Program-made: the position numbers and the translations under genes
Part shown: in pieces, positions 43,206 to 54,300 of the stretch
Layout of the letters: every line of letters begins with the position of its first letter
Position numbering within the stretch: the stretch's first letter is position 1
DNA from: CAZPXZ01 sp965221505
Lineage (GTDB): Bacteria; Pseudomonadota; Alphaproteobacteria; Rhodobacterales; CAZPXZ01
DNA: 64,000 nt
Assembly: GCA_965221505.1 (NCBI GenBank)
Contig: CBDCSI010000001.1
Span: forward strand, 1,736,001 to 1,800,000
Reading direction: 5' to 3'
The notes under the pieces: model-generated
Database searches by the model: none
What the model was told of the DNA's origin: nothing
Seen by the model: the letters and a program-made list of their open reading frames with translations, nothing else

Positions 43206-43535
43206 ATGGATATGGACATTGATCGTGACGGACACACGCTGGTCGCGACGCCGAAAGGGCGGATCGACGGCTTGAACGCCGGGGATTTCTCTGCCGCGCT
43301 GCTGGCGGCGCTCGAGGCCGAAGACCAGCGTCTGCTGGTGGACTTCTCCCAGATGACCTACATCAGCAGTGCCGGGCTTCGCGTAATCCTTTCCCTCGCG
43401 AAGACCATGGGCTCCCAGGACGGTACGCTGGATATCTGCGGACCGCCCGAGAACATTCTCGAAGTCCTGAAAATCAGCGGGTTCGATCAGATTCTCGCGA
43501 TCCACGAGTCGCGCGCGGCCGCGCTGGCGCACTAG
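43206..43535 (+). CDS. STAS-domain anti-sigma factor antagonist-like protein
   Basis: This 109-aa protein is a single STAS domain: LVATPKGRIDGLNAGDF, LLVDFSQMTYISSAGLRVIL (with the phosphorylatable Ser in the SSAG loop, about residue 58), then DICGPPENILEVLKISGF and a short tail. Such proteins bind a switch kinase or anti-sigma factor in partner-switching systems. No RsbW-like kinase or PP2C phosphatase gene is adjacent, so the partners are elsewhere. ATG at 43206 has an AGGAGAG site about 9 bp upstream. Confidence 0.88.
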   Translation: MDMDIDRDGHTLVATPKGRIDGLNAGDFSAALLAALEAEDQRLLVDFSQMTYISSAGLRVILSLAKTMGSQDGTLDICGPPENILEVLKISGFDQILAIHESRAAALAH

Positions 43536-44313
43536 CGCACGGCTTCGCCGCCCCGTTCGACCGACAGGACTCCGTCGCCTGGACGAAGCCCCGTAGCGGG
43601 CGCGTCCCCGGCGGGGCGCTAGGGATTCGCGGGCGCCGCCTTTGAGGATTCGTGGACCGGCATAGGTCGCGAACCGGCGGATCGACGGAGTCGCGCCGAT
43701 TCGCCCCGCCGCTCCTGCGACGGAAGTCCCGGTTCCGAGCCGCGTCGGGAATCGGTCTCGCCGGACACGGGGCGCCTCGTCCGCCTTCACCTCGGACGGC
43801 CGGGAGAGAGATTCCTCCTGCAAACGCCGTTGCGCGGCTCTCGGGTCGTCAGGGGTCCGTCCGCCCGCGACCGTACTTTGAAGGAGTCGGGCGTATCGGT
43901 GCAGGCAGGGATCCGTTCCGGCGTCTCTCCGCCTCGCTCCGGATAGCGTCCGGGCTTCGCCTTCCCTTCGCGCGGCGGCACGCCGGACCGGCCGCTCCGT
44001 TCCGATTCGGTCGGACGCGCTCTTTCCCCTAATCGCCCGCCGCGCGATGGCACGGGCGTGAGGCTCGAAAGGGAACCGCGCCGATCGGACTCGACGGAGC
44101 GGGAAGACGCCGGCGCGGAATCCTGCGTCGTTCCGCGCCGTCTCGGATCCTGTCGCACCCGAGCGTCGCGACTTGTTCCGCTTTCGGCTTCGTTCCGCTG
44201 GCCGCCCCGAACGGAATTGAGCTTGCCGGGTGCCCGTCCAGTCGCCATCATCGTCCCATCGCAATCCGGGCCCTGACGGCCAACGGAGATCGGCAGCATC
44301 CGGGTCGAGGCCG
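43536..44313. other. Long spacer upstream of the AsmA-like gene
   Basis: This is a gene-free stretch of 778 bases. Open frames exist on both strands but none looks like a known protein. I see no RNA gene, repeat or clear promoter. Confidence 0.4.
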
Positions 44314-47300
44314 ATGAACAGAGACGGGGAGGCTCCGGCGCGCCGGGACGGCGACGCGACCGCCTCCGACACGGGACGCCGAAAGCCGGGCCGTCGCCGA
44401 CGGATCCTTTCCGCCGTCTTCGCAGTCGCACTCCTGATTTCGACCCTGACGTTCTTCGGCATGCTCGTGGCAGGCCATGTCGTGGAGTCGATCGGGCGCG
44501 TCGCCGTCGAGAGTGCGAACGCGCGGTTGCCCGTCGGTCGGCTGGCCGTCGACGACATTCGCCCGGTCTGGATCTGGCGCGAGCGCCGATTCGGCCTCGA
44601 CCTCGCAGGCCTCAGACTCGAGCTGGAAGACGGCGTTCCGGTCGCCGCCGCCGAGTCCGTCAGTATCGGGTTCTCCCTGCAGGACCTTTTCGCCGGGCAA
44701 GTCGTCCCGGAGGCGCTGACGATCGACGGCCTCTCCGCCTTCGTAGACGTCACGGCTCGCGACGGACCCGCGCTGGTGACGGAAGACCGGAGCCGAGCGT
44801 TTCCGCTCAGTACGCTGCCGCTCGCGGGCGGCGCGGGCGCGTCGACGCCGGGGACTTTGGCGGTCCGGAGCGCACGGCTCGGCGTTCTCCTCGCGCCCTC
44901 GCTTCCCGCGTGGGACCTTGTCGACTCTGCGATCGACGTCTCCGTGGCGCAGGGCGTCGGCGCGCTCGAACTGTCCGCGAGCGTCGGCAACGAAGGCGAG
45001 CAGGGCTGGATCGAACTCCGGGCCGACTGGGGAGCGGGGCTGCCGCCGGAGGTCGCGGTGGCGATCGGCGGAGTTTCGGTTCGAAAACTGGTTTCGGCGC
45101 GAGTCGAGAGCGGTCAGGGCCTGCAACGCATTGCGGATCTCGCCGTCTTCGGAAGCGCACAGATTGCGCTGGACGAGGAGTTCCGGCCCCGCACGGTCGA
45201 GGGAGAGGTGTTGCTGGAGCGGGGCGATTCGTCCGTCGCAAGCGAATCGGGGGTACGTCGAGCCGAAGGGCTCTTCCTGTACGACGCCGAATCGAAGACT
45301 CTCCGGCTGAGCGACCTGGCGATCGACGCGGTCCGGTACGAAGCCGCCGGCGACGCGGTCGTCGAATTGGCGGCCGGGAGTCCGGGAAGGATCCTCGGTT
45401 TCGTGGAGTTCGCCTCCGACGGGTCTCCGCTCGGACGACTGCAGGGCGAAGCGGAGTTCTCGGCCGAGGCCGACGGCAGTCGGCTCGAATTTTCGTCCCT
45501 TTCGGCGCGCACCGACCGGGGCACGCTGCAGGGAAACGCCCGCCTCGACGAATGGACCGTCGACGAGGAGGGATTCCGCGGTCAGATCCGGCACGGAGAA
45601 GCGACGTTGCGGAGCGCAGGGGAGTCGGGGAACGACTCCGAGGGGGAAGGGGCCTCGGATCGCGCCGCCTACGTGATCTCGGGTCTCCAAGGCGATTTTC
45701 TGTACGACCCGAGCGCGTACCGGATCCGGGTCGGGCAGGCGGCGGCGGAAGTCGACGGCAGCCCGGTCCGTCTGGAGGAGGTTTCCCTGGCGCTTGCCGA
45801 CCCGCTCGAATCGGTGACCGGCAGCGCCGAGCTCGGGCCCGCTTCCGCATCCCGAATCGCCGCGATCTGGCCGCCCGAAATCGCGGCCCGGACGCGGAGC
45901 TGGTTCCGGAAGAACGTGCGGTCCGGAAGCCTGACCGTCGGCCTGGAAGCCGAGGGAACCGGGCCGGATCGGGAGATTCGCGGACGACTCGACTTCAGCG
46001 ACGCGGCATTCGCCCCGGTCGAGGGCATCGCAGGGATTCGCGCTGCCGCGGGAAGCGCCACGCTGGTCGACAACCGGTTCCGGGTGGTCCTCGACCGAGG
46101 GTTCTGGTCGGAAGAGGGCCGGGGAGAATCGTCGGTTCGGGGCGTGTTCGACATCGGCGACGTGTCGGCCGACGCCGTGCGAGCCTCGACGTTTCTGGAG
46201 GGCGAGGGCGACGTTTCCGATTTTGCGCGCGCAGTCGGAGGCGTCCTGCGTGCCGACGCTCCGGACGCGCTCGGGATGCTGGGCGAGGCGTCCGGGCGGA
46301 TCGAGTTTGCGGGAAGCCTGGAGCTCGAACTCGGAGCCTCCGTCGCGGTTTCGGACTGGCAACTCAGAACCGAACTGCATGCGCTCTCCATTCCGGCGGA
46401 CGCCGTCGGCATTGCCGTCGAGCAGGGTCGCGTCCGTGCCGAATTCGGCGCCGGCGGCGCCGCCGCGTCCGGCGAGTTCCGGGCCGACGGAACGGCCGTG
46501 TCGTTCGATCTCCGTCGCTCCGGGTCGGCGGAAGGCTCCGACGGGACGCAGGTCTGGCGCGTGTCGGGAACGGCGGAACCGCCGGGGTTCGCCCGGCGCG
46601 CGTTTTCTGCCCGGTCGATTCCCTATGTCCTGGAAGCGACCTCGGACGCGGACGGAGCTCGATGGGAGGCGGAATTGGATCTCGTGGGCGGCGCGGTAAC
46701 GCTGGCGGACGCTCGTCTTAAGTCGGAGGCGGAAGCGGGAAGCCTGCGTGTCTCGGGTATCTCGGGGCGCGACGGAACGTCGTTGTCGACGTTTGCCCTC
46801 CGGCTGCCCAGGATGCGATTGCGCGGCAGTCCCGTCGCCGGTCAGGACGGAAGCTGGCAGGTTCCGCTCGAAGGGACCGTCGACGCGGGGGTATTGCGCG
46901 AGATTGGCCTCCCGCTGCTAGGCGAGGCGCCGCTTCCGGTGTCGGCCGGAATCCGGTACCGCGAGGAGGGTCCGACCGACGTCGCCGTGCGCATCGACCT
47001 TTCCTCGACTCGAATCGATTCCGCCCGGGCGGGACTCGACGTGCTGGGCGTTCAGGAGGAAGCGGGCGCCGGCGCTCACCTCAGGACGGACGGCGCGCTC
47101 GCCGACGGCCGCTTTCGGCTGCGGAGTTTCTCCGGGGCGTTCGGCGGCCTGGACTTTTTGGGCGAGGAGACGGACCCCACCGACGAAGCGACCGAACAGG
47201 CGTGGTCGGCAGAGCTTCGGGTTCGCGATTCGAGCCGATTTTCGCTGGAGTTGGGAATTCTGGGCGACGGCCGCGTCCGGGCCGATCTGGTGGGAGACGT

Positions 47301-48168
47301 CCTCGACGTGAGCGGCAGCCCACGGCTTGCCGAAGCGCGGGAATCGGGACCGGGCGAAGGGGTCGACGCGGACAACGAGGACGAGGTCGAGCTTCGGATC
47401 AACGTTCGCCGGTTGCAGGTGAGGGAAGACCTGTGGCTCGAGGACGCGAGCGGACAGGTATACGCGCAGGGCGGAGGAATCGCCGGGTCGATTCAGGGCC
47501 TCGCGCTCGGCCTGGTTCCGGCGGAAATCCTGATCTCCCAGACGCCGGAAGGCGAGAATCGCTACGTGATTTCGCTCGACGACGCCGGCAGCGTACTGAG
47601 TGCGCTGGGCATCACTTCGCGAGCGGAAGGCGGATCGATGCGGGTCATTCCGCTTGCGTCGCCGGATTCCGGCGACCGACCGAGCTATCTCGTCCAGATA
47701 TCCAACCTGCGCGTTCGGTCCGCGCCGCTCGTCGGCAAGCTGCTCGCCTTCATATCCGGGGTCGGACTGATCGAATACGTCCTTACCGGCAATTTCCAGA
47801 TGAACTCGGTCACGCTCACCGTGGCGGAAGACGGGGAGCTGATGCGGATTTCCAGGGGTTCGGTCGAGAGCCCCACCGTCGCGGTCGCGTTCAAGGGGGA
47901 GTACGACCGTGCGGCGGACGAGGTCGACCTGATCGGTTACGGAACGCCGCTTCGGTTCGTCAGCCGCGCACTGGGCGACCTGCCGATCATCGGCAACGTC
48001 GTCAAGGGACCCGACGGCAAGGGCATCATCGGGGTGGGGTTCGCCATCCGGGGTCCTGCGGACGATCCGACCGTGGACGGCTCTCCTCTCGACCTGCTGA
48101 TTCCCTTGCTGCCGCAACTGCGGTACCGGCAAAATCCCGTCGGCGACGGGCCGGCCTCCGATCCGTAG
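44314..48168 (+). CDS. AsmA/YhdP-like envelope protein
   Basis: This 1284-aa protein has one N-terminal transmembrane helix (ILSAVFAVALLISTLTFFGML, about residues 31-51) and a very long beta-rich periplasmic part. The C-terminal AsmA-like region includes SMRVIPLASPDSGDRP, GLIEYVLTGNFQMNSVTL and GKGIIGVGFAIRGPADDPTV. This matches the DUF3971/YhdP branch of the AsmA-TamB group, which moves phospholipids between inner and outer membranes. ATG at 44314 has GAGG just upstream and avoids a charged N-terminal extension. It converges on tyrS, 49 bp away. Confidence 0.87.
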   Translation: MNRDGEAPARRDGDATASDTGRRKPGRRRRILSAVFAVALLISTLTFFGMLVAGHVVESIGRVAVESANARLPVGRLAVDDIRPVWIWRERRFGLDLAGLRLELEDGVPVAAAESVSIGFSLQDLFAGQVVPEALTIDGLSAFVDVTARDGPALVTEDRSRAFPLSTLPLAGGAGASTPGTLAVRSARLGVLLAPSLPAWDLVDSAIDVSVAQGVGALELSASVGNEGEQGWIELRADWGAGLPPEVAVAIGGVSVRKLVSARVESGQGLQRIADLAVFGSAQIALDEEFRPRTVEGEVLLERGDSSVASESGVRRAEGLFLYDAESKTLRLSDLAIDAVRYEAAGDAVVELAAGSPGRILGFVEFASDGSPLGRLQGEAEFSAEADGSRLEFSSLSARTDRGTLQGNARLDEWTVDEEGFRGQIRHGEATLRSAGESGNDSEGEGASDRAAYVISGLQGDFLYDPSAYRIRVGQAAAEVDGSPVRLEEVSLALADPLESVTGSAELGPASASRIAAIWPPEIAARTRSWFRKNVRSGSLTVGLEAEGTGPDREIRGRLDFSDAAFAPVEGIAGIRAAAGSATLVDNRFRVVLDRGFWSEEGRGESSVRGVFDIGDVSADAVRASTFLEGEGDVSDFARAVGGVLRADAPDALGMLGEASGRIEFAGSLELELGASVAVSDWQLRTELHALSIPADAVGIAVEQGRVRAEFGAGGAAASGEFRADGTAVSFDLRRSGSAEGSDGTQVWRVSGTAEPPGFARRAFSARSIPYVLEATSDADGARWEAELDLVGGAVTLADARLKSEAEAGSLRVSGISGRDGTSLSTFALRLPRMRLRGSPVAGQDGSWQVPLEGTVDAGVLREIGLPLLGEAPLPVSAGIRYREEGPTDVAVRIDLSSTRIDSARAGLDVLGVQEEAGAGAHLRTDGALADGRFRLRSFSGAFGGLDFLGEETDPTDEATEQAWSAELRVRDSSRFSLELGILGDGRVRADLVGDVLDVSGSPRLAEARESGPGEGVDADNEDEVELRINVRRLQVREDLWLEDASGQVYAQGGGIAGSIQGLALGLVPAEILISQTPEGENRYVISLDDAGSVLSALGITSRAEGGSMRVIPLASPDSGDRPSYLVQISNLRVRSAPLVGKLLAFISGVGLIEYVLTGNFQMNSVTLTVAEDGELMRISRGSVESPTVAVAFKGEYDRAADEVDLIGYGTPLRFVSRALGDLPIIGNVVKGPDGKGIIGVGFAIRGPADDPTVDGSPLDLLIPLLPQLRYRQNPVGDGPASDP

Positions 48169-48217
48169 CGGATCGTCCCGCGATCCTCGACCGACGCGAC
48201 GGGCGCGCGAAGCTCGC

Positions 48218-49468
48218 CTATTCGATTCGAATCAACGCGTGGCGTTTTCGCCCGGCGGAGATCTGGAGGGGCGTGTCGCCGAGCGAGTCGCTGTCGAGAC
48301 GCGCGGACGGATCCGAAACCGTCTGGCCCGAAACGCGCGCTCCGCCTTCCCGGAACAGTCGCTTGGCCTCCTTGCCCGAACCGGCGAGGCCGGCGAGGAC
48401 GAACAACTGACCCAGAGTGACGCCGGCCGCGACCCGGTCTTCGCTCAGCGCGATCGTCGGCAGTCCCTCGGCGACTTCTCCGCCCTCGAACGCGTGCCGA
48501 GCGGTGTTCCGCGCCGCGTCGGCCGCTTCGCGTCCGTGCACCAGCGTCGTCACCTCGTCTGCGAGGGCGACCTTCGCCTCGTTGACTTCCGCGCCGCCGA
48601 GGGCCTCGAGCCGTTCGATTTCGGGTTTCGGGAGCGCCGTGAAGAGGCGAAGGAAGGGTCCGACGTCTCCGTCCGCGGCGTTGCGCCAGTACTGCCAGAA
48701 TTCGTAGGGCGACCGGAGATCCGCGTCCAGCCAGACGGCGCCCTCGGCGGTCTTGCCCATTTTCGCCCCGCTCGCGGTGGTGAGGAGAGGGGAGGTGAGA
48801 CCGAACACGGTCAGGTCGGCGACCCGACGCGTAAGATCGACTCCGTTGACGATGTTGCCCCATTGCTCCGACCCGCCCATCTGCAACCGGCATCCGTAAC
48901 GCCTCGCCAGCTCCATGAAGTCGTAGGCCTGCAGCACCATGTAGTTGAACTCCAGGAAGGACAGGTGCATTTGCTGGTCGAGGCGGCTGCGGACGTGGTC
49001 GAAGCTCAGCATTCGCCCCACGGAGAAGTGCCGGCCGTAATCGCGCAGGAAGTCGATCAGGCCGAGGCTCTCCAGCCACGCCGCGTTGTCCGCAAGCACC
49101 GCGTCGGCGGGCCCGTCCCCGAAGGACAGGAGCCCCTCGAACACCTTCCGAATTCCGGCCCGGTTGCTGGCGATGGTGCCCTTGTCCAGGAGTTGGCGCG
49201 TCTTGTCCCGGCCCGAGGGGTCTCCGATGCGGGTCGTTCCGCTGCCGAGCAGAACGATCGGCTTGTGTCCGGTCTGCTGCAGCCAGCGGAGCATGAAGAT
49301 CTGTACCAAGTGACCCGCATGCAGGCTGGGCGCGGTGCAGTCGAAGCCGATATAACCGGTGACCGTCTCCTGACGCAGGAGGTTGTCGAGCGCCGATAGG
49401 TCGGTTCCGTTCTCGATCAATCCCCGGTCGTCGAGTACGTCCAGAAACTCGGACTTGTAGCGCGTCAT
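48218..49468 (-). CDS. tyrS: Tyrosyl-tRNA synthetase
   Basis: This 416-aa class I synthetase charges tRNA-Tyr. The HIGH-type motif is in DCTAPSLHAGHLVQIF (about residues 43-58). QMGGSEQWGNI marks the tyrosine pocket, and the KMSKS-type motif is GAKMGKTAEGAVWL (about 235-248). The C-terminal S4 RNA-binding domain has SGKEAKRLFREGGARVSG. ATG at 49468 gives the normal length. It is divergent from anmK with a 133-bp gap that contains a CCCGC-loop-GCGGG hairpin (49537-49552). Confidence 0.97.
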   Translation of the reverse strand: MTRYKSEFLDVLDDRGLIENGTDLSALDNLLRQETVTGYIGFDCTAPSLHAGHLVQIFMLRWLQQTGHKPIVLLGSGTTRIGDPSGRDKTRQLLDKGTIASNRAGIRKVFEGLLSFGDGPADAVLADNAAWLESLGLIDFLRDYGRHFSVGRMLSFDHVRSRLDQQMHLSFLEFNYMVLQAYDFMELARRYGCRLQMGGSEQWGNIVNGVDLTRRVADLTVFGLTSPLLTTASGAKMGKTAEGAVWLDADLRSPYEFWQYWRNAADGDVGPFLRLFTALPKPEIERLEALGGAEVNEAKVALADEVTTLVHGREAADAARNTARHAFEGGEVAEGLPTIALSEDRVAAGVTLGQLFVLAGLAGSGKEAKRLFREGGARVSGQTVSDPSARLDSDSLGDTPLQISAGRKRHALIRIE

Positions 49469-49601
49469 GTACCGCGTGCTCCCGTGTCGCGAATGGAGGC
49501 AAAGGCGCCGGGCGGACCCGGCGATTGCGACTATAGCCCGCTTTATTGCGGGAGGGCGCGGGACGGCAGGACGAGAGTTCGTGCGCGGGAGGCGGGAAGC
49601 G

Positions 49602-50732
49602 ATGGGCGAATGGGTGCTCGGCCAGATGAGCGGCACCTCCCTGGACGGGGTGGACGTCGCCCTGCTGCGGACCGACGGCGGAGAATGCGTGGCGCCCGGG
49701 CCAGGCCGGGTGTTTCCCTATCGGGACGTCGAGCGGGACGCGATTCGCGCGGGCACCCGCGCGGCGCTCGGCAGCGAGACGCAGGCGCTGCGGGACCCGG
49801 AGCGCTGGCCGGAGGCGGTCCGCCGGGCGGATGCGGCCGCAACGGAGGCGCATCTGCGCGCCGTCCGGGAATTTCTTCGGGCCGCCGGCCCGAAGCCGTC
49901 GCTCGTCGGCTATCACGGCCAGACGTTGCTGCATCGCCCGGAGGAGGGATTCACGCTGCAGGTCGGGAATCCTCTGCGGCTTGCGCGGGAGTCGGGCCTG
50001 CCGGTAGCGTACGGCATGCGGCATGCGGATCTGGAAGCGGGCGGACAGGGAGCCCCGCTTGCGCCGTTCTTTCACCACGCGCTCGCACGATCGGCCGGAC
50101 TGGTCGCGCCGGTTGCCTTCCTGAACCTCGGAGGCGTCGCGAACGTCACGTTCGTCGATCCCGCCGTGCGGGAGCCGGACGCTCCGGGCGCGCTCGCGGC
50201 GTTCGACACCGGTCCCGGCTGCGCCCTGCTGGACGAGTGGGCGGAGTCGCACGGTTCGGGAGCGTTCGACCGGGACGGCGCGCTGGCCCGGCGCGGCACG
50301 GCGAACGTCGACGCGCTGGCGACGTTTCTCGACGAACCGTTCTTCCGCCTGCCGCCGCCGAAGTCCCTCGACAGGAGCGCGTTTTCGCTCGACGGAGTGC
50401 GCGGGTTGTCGGCTGCCGACGGCGCCGCGACGCTCGTCGCGTTTACCGTGGCGTCGGCGGTCCTCGCACTGCAGTGGCTGGATACCGAGCCGAAGTTGTG
50501 GCTGGTGACGGGCGGCGGACGCCTGAATCCGGCGATCGTGGAAGGGCTGCGACGAGCCCTTGCGCTGCCGGTCCGGCCGGTCGAATCCGTCGGGTGGGAC
50601 GGCGACTTGCTCGAAGCCTGGGCATTTGCGTATCTCGGCATGCGAGCCCGAACGGGACTCGCGATCAGCGCTCCGGCTACGACGGGATGCTCGGCGCCGG
50701 CCGTCGCCGGCCGCATTGCGCGACCGGCCTGA
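49602..50732 (+). CDS. anmK: Anhydro-N-acetylmuramic acid kinase
   Basis: This 376-aa ASKHA-fold kinase converts 1,6-anhydro-MurNAc to MurNAc-6-phosphate in cell-wall recycling. It has GQMSGTSLDGVDVALL at the N-terminus, GYHGQTLLHRPEEGFTLQVG (about residues 103-122), FLNLGGVANVTFVD, and AFDTGPGCALLDEWAE. VTGGGRLNPAIV completes the nucleotide site. ATG at 49602 has GGGAGGCGGGAAG upstream; the frame is open earlier but not conserved. It stands divergent to tyrS, a common pair in alphaproteobacteria. Confidence 0.95.
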   Translation: MGEWVLGQMSGTSLDGVDVALLRTDGGECVAPGPGRVFPYRDVERDAIRAGTRAALGSETQALRDPERWPEAVRRADAAATEAHLRAVREFLRAAGPKPSLVGYHGQTLLHRPEEGFTLQVGNPLRLARESGLPVAYGMRHADLEAGGQGAPLAPFFHHALARSAGLVAPVAFLNLGGVANVTFVDPAVREPDAPGALAAFDTGPGCALLDEWAESHGSGAFDRDGALARRGTANVDALATFLDEPFFRLPPPKSLDRSAFSLDGVRGLSAADGAATLVAFTVASAVLALQWLDTEPKLWLVTGGGRLNPAIVEGLRRALALPVRPVESVGWDGDLLEAWAFAYLGMRARTGLAISAPATTGCSAPAVAGRIARPA

Positions 50733-51314
50733 GACTCTCGCCTTCTCCAAACCCGGCAATGCGCCGGGCACGGCCTCCGCTCTGGCGTCTCGTCCTCGAA
50801 GCGTTCGATCGGGCGTTTGCACGCGGGAGCGTTGCGGACAGGCGCACGTCGTCTTCCCACGCGTTCCGGCCCATCTTCGGCGGGACGCCGTTCTGCCCGG
50901 TGCGGGTGCCCACGCCGTCGCGCAAGCGTGTTGGGGCGGAGAGGCCGCCGGGCGGCGGGAGCGATGACGACCCGCCCGCGACCCTCGCGGTCCCGAAGCC
51001 GGGCTCGCGGCCGAGACCGATTGCCGGGCGACGCGTCATGACCCGGGGGACGAACCGAACCGTGATACCCCGCAGAAATCGTCGGGCCCTGTCGTCTTAG
51101 CGGACGGTCTGCCCGACGAAGGGCCGCATCGCTTCGCGATCGACGCCGACGGCTTGAAGGCCCGGTACCGAGAATGACGGTCGCGGCGGACATCGACAGG
51201 CGTTGTCGAATACCCGTTCGAAGTCTCCTTCCAAAACTCTACCGCGACTTCGCGTTTCCGATTGAATGCGGTTCGAAAACCCGCTACGGTCAGTCGAAAA
51301 AAGACACCTTTTGG
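50733..51314. other. Spacer upstream of the FN3 surface protein
   Basis: No gene is recognised here. A weak promoter candidate for the downstream gene is TTGAAT (51262-51267) with TACGGT (51285-51290), 17 bp apart, in a locally AT-richer patch. Confidence 0.35.
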
Positions 51315-54300
51315 ATGAAGGGAACTCGAGCAGTGTTCGTCAAGACTCTATTTCGGCTTTGTTGCGCCGACGGCGTCCTTACGCCAGCACTCGCATCCGT
51401 CGCCCGCCGCGCCCTGGGCGTAGCCGCCGGGCGGTCGCTCGCGGCACCGTCCGTGCGGCGTTTACGGTCGGCTCTAGCGGCGTCCTCCGGCGACTCCGTG
51501 ACGGTCTGCACGGCGCGGAGCGCGTCTTTGCGTATCCGGGTCGTCGCTGCGCTTTGCGTCGTTTCGGCCTTCTTCGCGGTTCCGAAGGCCGAGGCGGACA
51601 TCGTTGTCCGGTTCCTCGACACCGGAAGCGGCAAGTCTGCCGCCGAAGCGTCCGGCAGTTTCGACTTGTCGGGATATACCGCGAGCCTGACTCGGGTCGC
51701 GAACAACATAATTGGACTTGAGGTTCCGTTGAGCGGAGGCATTTCCACCTGGGTCGTAGCCACGGGAGGCAATTCCCTTCCGTACGCTCCGCCAGCGATC
51801 GCTCTCGATCGCCGGGCCCTGGTTTCGTACGGCGGAAGGACGACGGCACAGTCCAATTTGGGGAGCTTCGCAGGCGATTTCAGAATATCGGTACAGTACA
51901 AGGGGGGAGGAAGCAATTCCGATTGGGAAATCGGTTTCGACAACGCCCATGTGGAAAGCGGTACCGCCAGTTATTCCGACGAGCGCGTAACCTACGAAAA
52001 GTCCCTTCAGGAACTGCTGGGCGACACGGATTTTCACGTCGAGTTTGTTTTCGGCACGCAGAAGCTCACCTTTACGACGAGATCGTCGCCCGGCAAGCCG
52101 GACAGTCTCGCCGCGACCGCAGGGGACGCACAGGTCACGCTGACGTGGGACGACCAGTCCGGCGACGCGAACGCGGACAGTTGGCAATACCGGCAACGGC
52201 CGAGCGGCTCGGCTTCCTGGGGTAGCTGGACCGACATTTCGAACAGCGACAACACCACCACGGCGTATACCGTCGCCGCCGGGCTCGCGAACGGGACGAC
52301 GTACGAATTCCAGATTCGAGCGATCGGCGTCGGCTTCGACGGCGCCGAATCGGACATCGTCACTGCGACACCGAAAGCGGCGCCGGCGAGACCGACGATC
52401 CTCGACGTCGTTCCCGGTCGTCAATTGATTCGCGTCACCGTGCCGACCCTGGCGAACGCCACCTCCTGGCAGGCCCGGTGCCGGACGGAGAACGGCGAAT
52501 TCGGAACGTGGGCAGGCGCAGTCGACGCCGCGGACCCCGACAACGGCAACAACAGGGTCGTTACGATCTCGGGGCTGACCGACGGCACGCCCTATATCTG
52601 CCAGGTTCGCGCGTTGAACGGGACCGTCGAGGGGACCGCGTCGTCCGAAACGACCAAAGCCACGCCGCACACGCGACCTCCGGCGCCCGCAAACTTTGCG
52701 GCAGATCCGGGAAACGGACAAGCGACGCTTCGCTGGACGGACCCCGAGAACGACAACATCACAGGGTACGAATACGCACAAAAGACGGACGGCGAGTACG
52801 GCGCCTGGATTCCGTTCCAGGCGACTGGGGCGGTCGGCTCGAACGTCCTCCGCTACACCGTCGCCGGGTTGACCAACCGCACCGTTTACACGTTCAGGCT
52901 TCGAGCCGTCACTGCGGGCTACAAAGATGCGCCTTCCTCCGAAGCGACCGTTACGCCGGACATGATGCCCGGCAAGCCCGCATGGGTCGCGCTCAACCCG
53001 GGTGACGCGCGGGTCGAACTGGTTTGGGCCGACCAGTCGGGCGACGCTGCCGGAATTGGCAAGTGGCAGTACCGGCAAAGGGCGAGCGGCGACCAGAACT
53101 GGAGCGCGTGGACCGACATTCCGGTTTCGGACGGCGTGAGCCCCGCGGCCATGACGTCCTACGCCGTCGCAACCGGACTCGCCAACGGCACTACGTTCGA
53201 GTTCCAGATTCGCGCCGTGACGACCGGCGGCGTGAACGGCACGGCGAGCGATGCGAGACAGGCGACGCCGGCTGCCCCGCCGGCCGCCCCGACCGGTCTC
53301 GCGGCAGGGGCGGGCAGCATGCGGGCGACGCTGTCCTGGACCGCGCCCAGCCCCGCCAATCCCCACATCGTCCGATACGAGTATCGCCAGAAGACGACAG
53401 GCGAGTTCGAGGACTGGAAGCGAATGGACATAACGGAGAACGTCGCGACCGCCACGAGCTACGCCGTGACCGGGCTCGTCAACGGCACCGCCTACACCTT
53501 CGAGATACGCGCCGCGACCGTAGGCGGCGCGAGTCCGCCCTCCGGCCAGGCGTCGGCGACGCCGAACGTGGCGCCGGGCAAGCCGCAAGGGTTTCGTCTC
53601 GAGCCAGGCAACGCGACAGTCAAGCTGATCTGGAACGATCAGTCGGACGACCCTGCGGGGATCGCCAAATGGCAGATTCGGGAGAAGGTCGGCGACGGTG
53701 AGTGGGGGGCCTGGAGCGAAATCGCGGTTACCGCAAACGCCGGGGCAGGCACTCTGGAGCACGTACGCACCAGGCTCACGAACGGCGAGACCCATGGCTA
53801 TCGGATTCGCGCCGTGGCGACAGGAAACCCGGGCGACCTCTACGGCGAGGAGAGCGACGAAGAATTCGCGACGCCGGCGGACGCGCCTGCGGCGGCGACG
53901 CTGACCGCCACGCCGGGCACGAAGAGGGTCCTCCTGTCGTGGAGGCTCGACGCAGCCGACGCCAGCGTCGGGAAATGGCAATACCAGACGCTCCAGGGCA
54001 GGGTGGACGCGAACGCGTTCGCCGACGTCGCATGGACGGAGGTCCCGGGCAGCGACGCGACGACGAGGAGTCATACGGTCCTCGGTCTCGAAGGCGACGT
54101 CGCGTTCAGTTTCCGCGTACGCGCCGTCGGCTACGGCGGCGAAGGAGCGGCGTCGGGCGTGGCGACTGCGACGCCCGAGCCGGCGCCGTCGGCGGAGGAA
54201 GAGCGACGGGTGTTGAAGCGGACGCTGGCGGCGGTGGCGCAGGCTACCGTCTCCGGCGCGGCGGATACCATCGCGCAGCGCTTCGAGTCGGCGCCGGGGT

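Noticed and set aside
42897..44990. A long minus-strand frame through the 43.5-44.3 kb spacer
   Set aside because: It continues antisense into the AsmA-like and STAS genes, so it is open by composition, not by selection.
49537..49552. Hairpin in the tyrS-anmK gap as a tRNA-Tyr T-box or attenuator
   Set aside because: The stem is only 5 bp, there is no specifier loop or T-box sequence, and T-boxes are not expected in proteobacteria.
47937..50822. A 961-codon minus-strand frame spanning AsmA end, tyrS and anmK
   Set aside because: It is a shadow of tyrS and anmK in other frames; its composition is Arg/Pro-rich and matches no family.
51474..54074. An 866-codon minus-strand frame opposite the FN3 repeats
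   Set aside because: It mirrors the repeat structure of the real gene and has no start signals or family similarity.
52087..54185. FN3 array as a DNA tandem repeat or CRISPR-like array
   Set aside because: The units are about 300 bp and diverged at DNA level; repetition is at the protein level only.
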